This document shows, piece after piece, positions 8,612 through 19,993 of a DNA stretch of 64,000 bases (position 1 is the first letter of the stretch; the number at the start of each line of letters is the position of its first letter). This DNA comes from Flavobacteriaceae bacterium. Lineage in GTDB: Bacteria; Bacteroidota; Bacteroidia; Flavobacteriales; Flavobacteriaceae. The notes beneath the pieces were generated by a model that ran no database searches, had not been told where the DNA came from, and saw only the letters and a program-made list of their open reading frames with translations. The translations under genes and the position numbers were made by a program. The stretch is from positions 1 to 64,000 of the forward strand of contig JALRDO010000004.1 of NCBI GenBank assembly GCA_023262185.1, written 5' to 3'.

Positions 8612-9406
8612 ATGACGCAATCACTTCATTTCTCTAAATATCACGGAGCAGGCAACGATTTTATCATTGTAGACGCCCAAGATTTGAATTCCATAGACCT
8701 TACCGAATCTCAAATTGCTTTATGGTGTCATCGCCGTTATGGTATTGGGGCTGATGGCTTTATGGTATATGAGCGTTCAACCGATTCTAAAAAGGCCTTT
8801 GCGATGCGCTATTATAATGCAGACGGAAAGCAGGGGAGCATGTGTGGAAATGGTGGGCGTTGTATAGTACGTTATGCATATGAGCGCAAGGGAGCTCCTT
8901 CATCTTTGCAATTTAGTTTTGGTGAAGATGTTTACAGTGCTGAAGTACATACTGCGGATAATATCTCCCTTTACATGAAGCCGGTTCATACCATTAAAAT
9001 TCAAGAAGATCAAAGTTGCTTTTGTAATACGGGTTCACCTCATCACATAGAATGGGTTGATTCGGGACTTCAAGAGCTTGATGTTTTTCAATCGGGTAAG
9101 GTGATGAGAGACCGTTATGGATCAGAAGGTTGTAATATTAATTTTGTAGAAATTATAAATGATTCCGAGCTAGCTGTACGCACCTACGAAAGAGGCGTTG
9201 AAGACGAAACACTTGCTTGCGGTACAGGGGTTACAGCAGCAGTTTTGAGCGCGCACCATATGGGAAAGATTCGAGCGACTTCGGTTAAGGTAAATGCGCT
9301 GGGAGGACTATTAGAGGTAGCCTTTAAGTTAGCTGAATTGGGTTATGAAGATATAGTGCTGAGAGGCCCTGCTGAGCACGTATTTGACGGAAATATATTG
9401 GCATAA
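8612..9406 (+). CDS. dapF: Diaminopimelate epimerase
   Basis: Converts LL- to meso-diaminopimelate for lysine and peptidoglycan synthesis. The start is the ATG at 8612 (264 residues), which gives the family beginning FSKYHGAGNDFIIVD; a TTG four codons earlier is unlikely. The two catalytic cysteines are present: Cys78 in MCGNGGRC and Cys203 in LACGTGVTAA. Other family blocks are NADGKQGSMCGN and GCNINFVE. Length is normal. The stop overlaps the next gene's start by one base (TAATG), so dapF, the GNAT gene and mltG form one translationally linked operon. Confidence 0.97.
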   Translation: MTQSLHFSKYHGAGNDFIIVDAQDLNSIDLTESQIALWCHRRYGIGADGFMVYERSTDSKKAFAMRYYNADGKQGSMCGNGGRCIVRYAYERKGAPSSLQFSFGEDVYSAEVHTADNISLYMKPVHTIKIQEDQSCFCNTGSPHHIEWVDSGLQELDVFQSGKVMRDRYGSEGCNINFVEIINDSELAVRTYERGVEDETLACGTGVTAAVLSAHHMGKIRATSVKVNALGGLLEVAFKLAELGYEDIVLRGPAEHVFDGNILA

Positions 9407-9924
9407 TGGGGCAGCTACTTAAACATAAAGAATTGATTTTAAGAGCGCTAGAGCCAAGCGATTTAGAGTGGTTGTATCAGATCGAAAATGACACCTCGCT
9501 TTGGACAGTTTCGGACACCTACAAGCCTTATTCAAAAGATTTGCTCGCTCGCTATCTCGAAAATGCACATCAAGATATTTATACTGCCAAACAGTTGCGT
9601 CTGGTAATAGAATGGTCAGCTCAAGCTATTGGTTTGATCGATCTTTTTGACTTTAATCCTAAGCACAAAAGAGCATCTGTAGGAATCGTTGTTGCAGCGG
9701 CCTATAGATCAAAGGGGTTCGCAAAACGCGCGCTAAACCTTATAGTAGCTTATGCAAAGGATACACTCGATTGTCACCAGATAGTGGCAACCATTACTGA
9801 AGACAACTCGAAGAGTATACGGCTATTTGAATCCGCTGGTTTTAAACGTACAGGTGTTCGTGAAGATTGGGTGTTTGAGAAAGGCGTTTATAAAGGTGAA
9901 TACTTTTATCAACGTATATTGTAG
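9406..9924 (+). CDS. GNAT family N-acetyltransferase
   Basis: 172-residue acetyltransferase of the GCN5 family, RimJ/SpeG-like in layout: LILRALEPSDLEWLYQIEND at the start, the acetyl-CoA loop RSKGFA (101-106) with its following helix, and the C-terminal NSKSIRLFESAGFKRTG block. Substrate unknown; related proteins acetylate ribosomal protein N-termini, polyamines or small amines. It starts inside the stop codon of dapF and ends one base before mltG. This suggests co-expression with envelope precursor synthesis but does not prove a shared pathway. Confidence 0.9.
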   Translation: MGQLLKHKELILRALEPSDLEWLYQIENDTSLWTVSDTYKPYSKDLLARYLENAHQDIYTAKQLRLVIEWSAQAIGLIDLFDFNPKHKRASVGIVVAAAYRSKGFAKRALNLIVAYAKDTLDCHQIVATITEDNSKSIRLFESAGFKRTGVREDWVFEKGVYKGEYFYQRIL

Positions 9925-9925
9925 T

Positions 9926-10966
9926 ATGCAAAAGAAAATTGTTTCAGCTATTGCAGTGATTGCGCTTATCGCATTAAGCGTAGGAGCTTATCTTAGTTAC
10001 CGAGTCGTAATGGCTGATAATACCAACTTTGATCAAGACGAGTGGGTGGTTTTTATACAATCCGACGCCTCAATAGATGAAGTCCTCAATACGTTATCAC
10101 CACTCCTTAAGAATCCTAATGATTTTATTAGGCTAGCCGAGCAAAAAGGCTACTTCAACTATTTTAAGCCCGGAAGGTTTTTGTTGGTGAAAGGGATGAG
10201 TAATAATGATATTATCAATGTGTTGCGGTCTGAAAACAAGCCTATTCAAGTAATCGTTCCGTCTATGGAGCGTCTAGAGGATGTGATGGGATATGTGAGT
10301 CAATTTATTGAGGCTGACAGCCTAGATCTTCTGCATGCATTCAATGAACGTGATTTTTTGTTTCAGACAAAGTTGAATAGCTATAATGTGTTGTCGTTGG
10401 TCATACCTAATACTTACGAATTTTATTGGAATACTTCTGCCACTCAGTTTAGATCTCGAATGCTAAAAGAGCATGGGAATTTTTGGAACGATAAGCGTTT
10501 GGCTAGTGCTCATGACAAAAAACTTTCTCCCGCAGAGGTTTATACCTTGGCTTCTATTGTATCAAAAGAGTCTGTAAAGCCTGAAGAATCACGAACTATT
10601 GCTGGAGTTTATCTCAATCGGCTAAAGCGAAAAATGAAGCTTCAGGCAGACCCTACTGTGATCTATGCTTTAAAAGAGCGCTATCAAAGCTTTGACACCA
10701 TCATTCGTCGTGTTTTGTACAAAGATTTACTCATTGTTTCGCCGTATAACACCTATCAAATAGGGGGTTTACCAGTGGGGCCGATAACTATGCCAGAGAT
10801 CAGCTATATTGATGCTGTTTTAGAGGCTGAAAAGCATGATTATCTCTTTTTTGTTGCTGACAGTACTCGTATTGGCTATCACGACTTTTCTAAGAATTTA
10901 TCAGAACACAAAGCAAAGGCAAAAGCTTACTCTGCCTGGCTTAATAGTCGACAAATAAGAAGGTAA
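9926..10966 (+). CDS. mltG: Endolytic peptidoglycan transglycosylase MltG
   Basis: Inner-membrane lytic transglycosylase that cleaves nascent glycan strands. The ATG at 9926, one base after the GNAT stop, gives 346 residues beginning with a lysine-rich stub and one membrane helix (residues 5-24). The catalytic motif ASIVSKES carries the expected glutamate at Glu215, followed by GVYLNRLK and LQADPTVIYAL (239-249), then GLPVGPITMPE and FSKNLSEHKAKAK. Longer upstream reading in this frame overlaps the GNAT gene and is not real. Its end abuts the convergent methyltransferase gene with no bases between stop codons. Confidence 0.94.
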   Translation: MQKKIVSAIAVIALIALSVGAYLSYRVVMADNTNFDQDEWVVFIQSDASIDEVLNTLSPLLKNPNDFIRLAEQKGYFNYFKPGRFLLVKGMSNNDIINVLRSENKPIQVIVPSMERLEDVMGYVSQFIEADSLDLLHAFNERDFLFQTKLNSYNVLSLVIPNTYEFYWNTSATQFRSRMLKEHGNFWNDKRLASAHDKKLSPAEVYTLASIVSKESVKPEESRTIAGVYLNRLKRKMKLQADPTVIYALKERYQSFDTIIRRVLYKDLLIVSPYNTYQIGGLPVGPITMPEISYIDAVLEAEKHDYLFFVADSTRIGYHDFSKNLSEHKAKAKAYSAWLNSRQIRR

Positions 10967-11680
10967 TTACCTCTTTAAGATTCCAAAAATACAAGGTCTC
11001 TTGTGCAGGTTAGGGGCAGGTGAGGCAAGCCAATCAGCAACCGTCTTTGTCTTGATCTCTTCGGTTTCTAAACTCACTTCAATTCCAAGTGTGAGTAAAG
11101 TGTCTAGACCGAGTTGGTCTAGTAGTTCATGAAAGAGCTTCTCATTTCTGTATGGCGTTTCCATGAAGAGCTGTGTTTGTTTCTTTTGGTGGGATTCTCG
11201 CTCTAATGTTTTAAGCATCTTTTTACGGTCAGACTTTTCATGTGGCAAGTAACCGTTAAAGGCGAAATTTTGCCCACCTAATCCGCTAGCCATGAGTGTG
11301 AGAAGAATAGAAGATGGGCCAATTAGCGGTTGTACTTTGATATCGTTTTCATGACACAAGCGGACTAATTGAGAGCCCGGATCGGCTACCGCAGGGCATC
11401 CGGCCTCAGAAAGAAATCCAAGGTCATAACCTTTTAAACAGGGTTCAATGAAGGAAGCTAAAAGCGCATCTGGTGTGTGCTGATTTAGCACCTCCATTTT
11501 AAGAGAGGATTGATCTATATCTTGATAGATATAGCGCAAATGTCTTCTCGCTGTTTTTTCATTTTCAACTACGAAGAATTTAAGCGATTGGACGATTTTT
11601 GAAATCTCGGCGGGTAAGGTATAGGAGAGACGTGAGTCTCCAAGAGGAACAGGAATGAGATAGAGCGTTCCCTTTTTCAT
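10967..11680 (-). CDS. SAM-dependent methyltransferase, RsmI-like tetrapyrrole methylase fold
   Basis: 237 residues from the ATG at 11680 (MKKGTLYLIPVPLGD). The fold matches the RsmI/YraL branch of the tetrapyrrole methylase superfamily: GTLYLIPVPLG, VENEKTARRHLR (38-49), the glycine-rich LSEAGCPAVADPGS (90-103) and GPSSILLTLMASGL (121-134). RsmI 2'-O-methylates C1402 of 16S rRNA. This protein is shorter and departs from the RsmI PLGN..D beginning (PVPLGDSRLSY), so it is probably the second paralogue common in Bacteroidota rather than RsmI itself. It lies 19 bases downstream of dnaA on the same strand. Upstream reading overlaps dnaA and was discarded. Confidence 0.88.
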   Translation of the reverse strand: MKKGTLYLIPVPLGDSRLSYTLPAEISKIVQSLKFFVVENEKTARRHLRYIYQDIDQSSLKMEVLNQHTPDALLASFIEPCLKGYDLGFLSEAGCPAVADPGSQLVRLCHENDIKVQPLIGPSSILLTLMASGLGGQNFAFNGYLPHEKSDRKKMLKTLERESHQKKQTQLFMETPYRNEKLFHELLDQLGLDTLLTLGIEVSLETEEIKTKTVADWLASPAPNLHKRPCIFGILKR

Positions 11681-11699
11681 GAAAATGAATGATGAGGTA

Positions 11700-13115
11700 T
11701 TAAGAAAACTTCTTTGAGAGGTCTTCGATGTACTTCTTGAACTGTTTATCAGTGTCAGCAAGGTTTTCGACGGTTCGACAGGCGTGAAGAACTGTGGCGT
11801 GATCGCGTTTCCCTATCTGAGATCCAATACTAGCCAAAGAGGCCTTAGTGTAGCGCTTCGCAAAATACATGGCCAATTGACGCGCTTGAACAATATGGCG
11901 TTTTCTTGTTTTAGACTGTAGGGTGTCAAGGTCCATTTCGAAGTAGTCTGCAACCATCTTTTGGATGTACTCAATAGACACTTCTTTTTTGGTGTTTTTA
12001 ACGAATTTGTCGACCACCTGTTGAGCGAGCTCTAGGTTGATCTCCTTTTTATTGAATGAAGCTTGTGCAATGAGTGAAATGATAACTCCTTCTAATTCTC
12101 TGATATTACTCTTAATATTTTGAGCGATGTAGTCGACGATCTCTTCAGGCATCGTCATTCCGTCTAGATAAAGCTTATTCCTTAAGATAGATACACGTGT
12201 ATGGTAATCTGGCGGGCTGAGTTCAGCAGAAAGCCCCCATTTAAATCTTGAGAGCAATCGTTGCTCAATATCTTGCATATCTACCGGGGCTTTGTCTGAA
12301 GTTAAGACAACCTGTTTGCCATTTTGGTGCAAGTGATTGAATATGTGAAAGAACACGTCTTGTGTCCCGCTTTTTCCAGCTAAAAATTGGACATCATCGA
12401 TAAGAAGCACATCGATAAGCTGGTAAAAATGAATGAAATCATTTCTTGTGTTGTTCTTAACTGATTCGATGTATTGCTGTGTAAACTTTTCGGCGGATAT
12501 ATAGAGAATGGTTTTATCAGCATGCTTTTCTTTTATATCTACTCCAATGGCATGTAATAGGTGTGTTTTACCTAATCCTACATTACCAAAAATCAATAGG
12601 GGATTAAATGAAGTTCCTCCAGGTTTATTTGCTACTGCTTGTCCGGCTGATCGTGCTAATCGATTCGATTCACCCTCTAAAAAGTTTTCAAAGCTGTAAG
12701 AGGCGTTTAACTGAGCGTCAATCTTAATATTACGAATGCCGGGAATGATAAACGGGTTCTTTAAACTAGGATCTTTACTTACAACAGGGATGTCAATTTC
12801 TTGTGGAGCAAATAAACTTTTTTGTTTGCTCGGAATTTGCTCAGTAAACGAACTCGACTTGTCAGCATTCTCCATCTTGATGACATAAACTAGCTTTGCG
12901 TTTTCACCCAATTCTTTTCTCAGTGCTACTCGAAGCAATTTCACATAGTGCTCTTCAAGCCATTCGTAGAAGAATTTACTCGGCACTTGAATGCTTAGGG
13001 CGTTGTCTTGAAGTTTTACAGGTTGGATGGGTTCAAACCAAGTCTTGAATGCTTGAGGCTGAATGTTGTCCTCTATAAAGGACAAGCATTGACTCCAAAC
13101 ATGTTCAGCTGACAT
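11700..13115 (-). CDS. dnaA: Chromosomal replication initiator DnaA
   Basis: AAA+ ATPase that binds DnaA boxes and opens the origin. 471 residues from the ATG at 13115 (MSAEHVWSQCLSF); a TTG two codons upstream is possible but less likely. Domain I occupies about 1-80, a short linker follows, then the ATPase core with Walker A GNVGLGKT (177-184) and Walker B LLIDDVQFL (about 237-245). The C-terminal DNA-binding domain has the DnaA signature RDHATVLHACRTV near residue 435. The 197-base upstream gap is A+T-rich but I see no cluster of DnaA boxes, so there is no support for oriC here. The RsmI-like gene follows and is probably co-transcribed. Confidence 0.98.
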   Translation of the reverse strand: MSAEHVWSQCLSFIEDNIQPQAFKTWFEPIQPVKLQDNALSIQVPSKFFYEWLEEHYVKLLRVALRKELGENAKLVYVIKMENADKSSSFTEQIPSKQKSLFAPQEIDIPVVSKDPSLKNPFIIPGIRNIKIDAQLNASYSFENFLEGESNRLARSAGQAVANKPGGTSFNPLLIFGNVGLGKTHLLHAIGVDIKEKHADKTILYISAEKFTQQYIESVKNNTRNDFIHFYQLIDVLLIDDVQFLAGKSGTQDVFFHIFNHLHQNGKQVVLTSDKAPVDMQDIEQRLLSRFKWGLSAELSPPDYHTRVSILRNKLYLDGMTMPEEIVDYIAQNIKSNIRELEGVIISLIAQASFNKKEINLELAQQVVDKFVKNTKKEVSIEYIQKMVADYFEMDLDTLQSKTRKRHIVQARQLAMYFAKRYTKASLASIGSQIGKRDHATVLHACRTVENLADTDKQFKKYIEDLSKKFS

Positions 13116-13285
13116 CTTCAAAAGACTGGTTTTAGGTGTTTCCGATTACTACAAATGATTGCACTCAAAGACCAAGATAAGATACCTGAGTCTTAAGACA
13201 AATATGTTCACTTCTTTTGGTTAAAAAAAATAAAAAAGGGGTTGTAATTATACTTTTTTTATCATAACTCTTAGGCAAGGGAATT

Positions 13286-13293
13286 TACTTTTG
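13286..13293 (+). promoter_or_regulatory. -7 promoter element of the YbgC-like gene
   Basis: TACTTTTG, a perfect TAnnTTTG match, ends 20 bases before the ATG at 13314. The upstream region from 13220 is very A+T-rich. No clear -33 TTG at the usual distance. Confidence 0.6.
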
Positions 13294-13313
13294 CGTGATC
13301 AAAACTTTACATT

Positions 13314-13724
13314 ATGAAAAAGGGAGTTGTTGAAGTGCGAGTACGGTATGCAGAGACTGACCAAATGGGTGTTGTATACCATTCTAACTACTTGAACTAC
13401 TTAGAGTTAGGAAGGGTAGAATGGCTGAGATCCTTGGGATATTCTTATGCCGAACTCGAGAAGAAAGGAGTGTTGTTGCCTGTGGTACACGCAGAACTAA
13501 ATTACCGATTTCCAGCACGTTACGATGAGTTGATTCGGGTAGAAACAGAGGTGAGTTCTATAGGCAAGTCTTTGATAGAATTTAGCAGTCAACTTTTCAA
13601 TGAAAAGGATGCCTTGGTGCTTAAAGGTAAAGTAAGGCTCGTGTGTTTAAATGCAGATGCCTTTAAGCCCATTTCTATACCTGAAGATTTGCGAAGTCTT
13701 ATCAGCGATGTGATGAACGTTTAA
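13314..13724 (+). CDS. ybgC: YbgC-like acyl-CoA thioesterase (hotdog fold)
   Basis: 136-residue hotdog-fold thioesterase of the 4-hydroxybenzoyl-CoA thioesterase/YbgC group, hydrolysing acyl-CoA to free acid and CoA. The active-site segment YAETDQMGVVYHSNYL (12-27) contains the conserved Asp16 and is followed by ELGRVEWLRSLGYSY. Length is typical. Its last 23 bases overlap the 3' end of the convergent ribD gene. Unlike in Proteobacteria it is not next to tol-pal genes, so the physiological substrate is open. Confidence 0.92.
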   Translation: MKKGVVEVRVRYAETDQMGVVYHSNYLNYLELGRVEWLRSLGYSYAELEKKGVLLPVVHAELNYRFPARYDELIRVETEVSSIGKSLIEFSSQLFNEKDALVLKGKVRLVCLNADAFKPISIPEDLRSLISDVMNV

Positions 13725-14748
13725 GTCCAAAAACTTCATCCTTGTCACTTTGAAATAGCCATTCGAGTTGCGGTGTTTCAGGACCTTTAACTCCATCTTT
13801 AAGTAGGCGTGGAGATTTGATACAAATCATTTCATCCCAAAGACCCTCTTCAATAAAAGACTGAATGACCTGAGATCCACCTTCGACCAACACCGAGGAA
13901 TAGCCCTTCGAATAGAGTGTCTCCATTGCCTTTGTTAATGTCGATACTTGAATAAGGTTAGGGAACTCGTTGTCTGTGTCAATTTGTGTTCTTATCTCAT
14001 CGCTTATTTCAATAATCTGGAAAGCGTTGTCTGTATTCTGAATAGTTTTATGATTACGAGTAAGAACAAAGGGTTTAGGGGATGGACCTGAAACATGTCT
14101 TGTGGTCAATGTTGGGTGATCTTTCTTCAGGGTTTCAGCGCCAACCAATATAGCGGCGTGTTCTGCTCTTAAGAGATGTGCGTACTGCTTTGACCAGCTG
14201 TTCGAAATCCAAAAGATTTCTTCTTTTCCTTCTTGTGTATTGAGCGGAGCGATAAATCCGTCAGCCGATTCGGCCCATTTCAGCGTTATGTATGGTTTCT
14301 GAGTTTGGATACCTTTTAAAAATACACGGTGATGATAAAGGCATTGGTCTCTTAAAACCCCCACCTGTACATCAATGCCCGCTCCTTTAAGAATGTTCAT
14401 TCCTTTACCAGACACTTTTGGGTTAGGATCTGTGCATCCAATGATTACGGCAGCTGGTTGCTCTTCTGCAATACGAATGGCGCAGGGTGGTGTTTTTCCA
14501 TAATGCGAGCAGGGTTCTAAGGTTACATAGAGTGTCGAAGCGGGTATGAGGGGCTTGTCAGCTGATTTTACGCTATTAAGTGCATTGATTTCAGCATGAT
14601 TTTTTCCATACGAACTCGTAAAGCCTTCTCCTATGATTCGATTGTCGTGCACGATTACGCAGCCAACCGAAGGATTTGGGCTAGCCATAATAGTCCCCCT
14701 TCGACCTAAGTCTAGGGCCCGTTTCATATAGATTTCATGTATCTTCAC
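13702..14748 (-). CDS. ribD: Riboflavin biosynthesis deaminase/reductase RibD
   Basis: Bifunctional enzyme for steps two and three of riboflavin synthesis from GTP. The N-terminal zinc deaminase domain shows HAE (51-53) and PCSHYGKTPPC with Cys80 and Cys89 as zinc ligands. The C-terminal NADPH reductase domain runs from about residue 150 (PYITLKWAESADGFIA) and includes LVEGGSQVIQSFIEEGL. 348 residues is normal. It is divergent from the GNAT-prmC-ligA operon across a 41-base gap and convergent with the thioesterase gene. The other riboflavin gene in this window, ribB, lies far away. Confidence 0.96.
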   Translation of the reverse strand: MKIHEIYMKRALDLGRRGTIMASPNPSVGCVIVHDNRIIGEGFTSSYGKNHAEINALNSVKSADKPLIPASTLYVTLEPCSHYGKTPPCAIRIAEEQPAAVIIGCTDPNPKVSGKGMNILKGAGIDVQVGVLRDQCLYHHRVFLKGIQTQKPYITLKWAESADGFIAPLNTQEGKEEIFWISNSWSKQYAHLLRAEHAAILVGAETLKKDHPTLTTRHVSGPSPKPFVLTRNHKTIQNTDNAFQIIEISDEIRTQIDTDNEFPNLIQVSTLTKAMETLYSKGYSSVLVEGGSQVIQSFIEEGLWDEMICIKSPRLLKDGVKGPETPQLEWLFQSDKDEVFGLKRSSHR

Positions 14749-14789
14749 GGGGTAAAATTAACGATTTGAATTCGTTGAATCTCCTAGGC

Positions 14790-15271
14790 ATGAATCCTAT
14801 TGAAATTCGTGAGATACGTCCTGAAGACGATGTTGAGTTGGGCACCTTAATCCGTAAGGTTTTAGAAGAAATGGATGCACCTAAAACCGGAACAGCATAT
14901 GCTGATCCTTATCTATTTCACTTATCCGACTATTATACTGCACCCAGAAGGTCATATTATATCCTCACTGATGGGCTCAAAGTTTATGGAGGTGGTGGAT
15001 ACGGAGATTTACCAGGGGCCGAGGAAACTACTTGTGAAATTCAAAAGATGTACTTCGATAGTATAATTAGAGGAAAAGGTTGGGGTAGACGTTTGATTGA
15101 GCATGTTATGGTGCAAGCTAGGGCGGATGGGTATAAAAAGGCGTACATAGAAACCTTAGAGTCTATGATTTCGGCGCAAAAACTATATGAGAAGATAGGG
15201 TTTAGGCCCTTGCCAGGTCCGCTAGGAAGCACGGGACATTGCTCTTGCCCCATACACTTGATAAAAGATTT

Positions 15272-15275
<4 letters not shown>
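14790..15275 (+). CDS. GNAT family N-acetyltransferase
   Basis: 161 residues from the ATG at 14790 (MNPIEIREIRPEDD); an in-frame TTG eight codons earlier is less likely. The GNAT core is clear: YFDSIIRGKGWGRRLIEHV with the acetyl-CoA loop RGKGWG (94-99) and AQKLYEKIGFRPLPGP. The C-terminus HCSCPIHLIKDL has a small Cys pair. Substrate unknown. Its stop overlaps the prmC start by four bases (ATGA), so it is translationally coupled to prmC and ligA. Confidence 0.9.
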
Positions 15276-18143
<2,868 letters not shown>

Positions 18144-18225
18144 CGTTTTGATAAAAACCTGTGAATAACCCCCTAAAACCCTCAATTATTTAAGTAAGCT
18201 CTCAGGCCGACGGTTAAATAGCGTA

Positions 18226-18233
18226 TAAATTTG
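18226..18233 (+). promoter_or_regulatory. -7 promoter element of dapA
   Basis: TAAATTTG is a perfect TAnnTTTG match, 21 bases before the chosen dapA ATG. It overlaps a TTG at 18231 in the dapA frame, which argues that this TTG is upstream of the transcript start and is not the start codon. Confidence 0.65.
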
Positions 18234-18254
18234 TTGTGTTCAAAACAATACGTT

Positions 18255-19139
18255 ATGAATCTAAATGGTTTAGGGGTGGCATTGATTACCCCATTCACAC
18301 AACAAGACGAAATTGACGAGCTAGCCCTGAGTCAACTCACCGATCGTGTTATTAACGAAGGAGTAGACTATATAGTGGCCCTTGGTACTACGGCAGAAAC
18401 CCCTACGCTTACTGCTGAAGAAAAACAGCGCGTACTTTCTATAGTTGCTGAAGCTAATGGAAAGCGTGTACCTCTTGTTTTAGGAATGGGATCTAATGCT
18501 ACCAAAAGCCTGTGTACTGAGCTACAGCAATTAGAGGCAAGTCGATTTGACGCCATTTTATCGGTCACTCCGTTTTACAATAAGCCTTCTCAACAAGGTT
18601 TAATCGCTCATTATGCTGAGGTTGCTTCGGCTTCCCCACTTCCTGTAATTCTTTATAACGTTCCTTCAAGAACCGGAGTGAATATGACTCCTGAAACCGT
18701 TTTAGAGTTAGCGCATTCGTCCTCTCAAATCATCGGAATTAAAGAGGCGTGCGGGGATTATGCTCAAATAGATGCCATAACGCAGCATGCCCCAAATGGA
18801 TTTAGTGTGTTATCTGGGGATGATGCCACGGCTATACCTTCTATTTTAAACGGGGCTAGTGGAGTTATTTCTGTGATCGGACAAGGAATGATAGATCATA
18901 CGGTAGCCGCTGTTAAATTGGCTTTACAAAAAGATGAGACAGCTTTAAGCCTACACCATTCGCTTTTACCCATGATTGATTTAATCTTTGAGCAAGGTAA
19001 CCCTGCAGGTATTAAGGCGCTGTTATCTATGCAAAACGACCTGCTTCCGAATGTCCGACTACCTCTAATACCGGCAACGTCAGATTTAGCAGCGCGTATC
19101 GGAGAGGAATTGCAAAAACTGCGATCTATTACGGTTTAA
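18255..19139 (+). CDS. dapA: 4-hydroxy-tetrahydrodipicolinate synthase
   Basis: Condenses pyruvate with aspartate semialdehyde, the first committed step to diaminopimelate and lysine. 294 residues from the ATG at 18255. Class I aldolase fold with Schiff-base Lys163 (IIGIKEACGD), Tyr134 (LYNVPSRTG) and the GTTAE segment (44-48); GTTAE rather than GTTGE is usual in this phylum as far as I know. It has its own -7 element. It acts in the same pathway as dapF at 8.6 kb but is not in an operon with it. Confidence 0.97.
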   Translation: MNLNGLGVALITPFTQQDEIDELALSQLTDRVINEGVDYIVALGTTAETPTLTAEEKQRVLSIVAEANGKRVPLVLGMGSNATKSLCTELQQLEASRFDAILSVTPFYNKPSQQGLIAHYAEVASASPLPVILYNVPSRTGVNMTPETVLELAHSSSQIIGIKEACGDYAQIDAITQHAPNGFSVLSGDDATAIPSILNGASGVISVIGQGMIDHTVAAVKLALQKDETALSLHHSLLPMIDLIFEQGNPAGIKALLSMQNDLLPNVRLPLIPATSDLAARIGEELQKLRSITV

Positions 19140-19144
19140 AAGTT

Positions 19145-19152
19145 TAATTTTG
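19145..19152 (+). promoter_or_regulatory. -7 promoter element of bamD, implying a leaderless or near-leaderless mRNA
   Basis: TAATTTTG, a perfect TAnnTTTG match, begins five bases after the dapA stop and ends only five bases before the bamD ATG. Transcription normally starts a few bases beyond this element, so the mRNA would begin at or within about two bases of the ATG. Confidence 0.6.
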
Positions 19153-19157
19153 ACCCC

Positions 19158-19982
19158 ATGAATTTGAGGTCTTTACTGTTTATGGCTGCAATCGGGTTAA
19201 TGCTTTTAACCTCGTGTAGCGAATACCAACAGGTACTTAAGAATAATGATTTGACAGAAATGTACGAGCTGGCGAATCGTTATTATCAAGAAGAGGATTA
19301 CTTGAAGGCTAAGCGTCTTTACGAACTGATTGCTCCAAAATACGCAGGTCGTCCTCAAGGAGAGCGATTGAGCTTCTTCTTCGCCGATGCACAATTCAAA
19401 ACCAGAGCCTATTATCTTTCGAGCTATCAGTTTGAACGCTTTATTAAAGCGTATCCTAATAGCGATAAACGAGAAGAAGCGAGCTTTCTAGAGGCAGAGA
19501 GTTATTATCATATGAGCCCTCGCTTTAGTTTAGATCAAACGGATACAGACAAGGCTTTAGAAAAGCTCCAAAACTTCATCAACAACTATCCGAATTCAGA
19601 ATATTTCAATAGAGCAAACGAGCGTGTTCAAGAATTGAAGATCAAAAAAGAGCGCAAGGCTTTTGAGATCGCCAAGCAATACGATAACCTTGGAGAATTC
19701 AACCTTCCAGTCTTGTTTTCATCGATTAAATCGCTGAATAACTTTATCATTGAATATCCAGGTTCAATCTACAGAGAAGAGGCGCTTTTTATTCGTATAA
19801 AATCCGCTACCGTATTGGCTGAGAATTCTACAGCAAACAGAATGATGGAGCGTTATGGAGAAGCCTTAGACTATTACAAAGACTTCAGAAGGTATTACGA
19901 GCGCTCAAAATTTGACGAAGAAGTGGAATATTACCACTCCAAGATACAATCCGGATTAGAATTTGTAAATTCGCTGAATTAA
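19158..19982 (+). CDS. bamD: Outer membrane assembly lipoprotein BamD
   Basis: Essential lipoprotein partner of BamA in inserting beta-barrel proteins into the outer membrane. 274 residues with a lipoprotein signal ending LLTSC, so the lipidated residue is Cys20. The mature part is a string of TPR-like repeats: DLTEMYELANRYYQEEDYLKAKRLYE, SSYQFERFIKAYPNSDKREEA, and DKALEKLQNFINNYPNSEYF. It begins the bamD-rpoZ-coaBC-DUF4835-recN run. This neighbourhood recurs in Bacteroidota. Confidence 0.95.
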   Translation: MNLRSLLFMAAIGLMLLTSCSEYQQVLKNNDLTEMYELANRYYQEEDYLKAKRLYELIAPKYAGRPQGERLSFFFADAQFKTRAYYLSSYQFERFIKAYPNSDKREEASFLEAESYYHMSPRFSLDQTDTDKALEKLQNFINNYPNSEYFNRANERVQELKIKKERKAFEIAKQYDNLGEFNLPVLFSSIKSLNNFIIEYPGSIYREEALFIRIKSATVLAENSTANRMMERYGEALDYYKDFRRYYERSKFDEEVEYYHSKIQSGLEFVNSLN

Positions 19983-19993
19983 TTTAGGCTATC

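Noticed and set aside
9406-9924. Idea that the two GNAT genes (9.4 kb and 14.8 kb) are recent duplicates
   Set aside because: They share only the acetyl-CoA loop pattern; the rest of their sequences and lengths differ, so they belong to different GNAT branches.
13116-13313. A+T-rich gap upstream of dnaA as a candidate replication origin
   Set aside because: No DnaA-box cluster is visible on either strand and the gap is explained by divergent promoters of dnaA and the thioesterase gene.
18160-18168. TGTGAATAA, a perfect DnaA-box match (TTATTCACA on the minus strand) between ligA and dapA
   Set aside because: A single nine-base match with one free position is expected about twice by chance in 64 kb. 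No cluster of boxes or A+T-rich unwinding region accompanies it, so it does not mark oriC.
18231-18254. Longer N-terminus of DapA from a TTG at 18231
   Set aside because: The TTG lies inside the -7 element, so it would not be on the mRNA; the ATG at 18255 gives the standard beginning.
18368-18568. Antisense and out-of-frame reading frames inside core genes, such as this one inside dapA
   Set aside because: They overlap well-supported genes entirely, have no family features and no start context.
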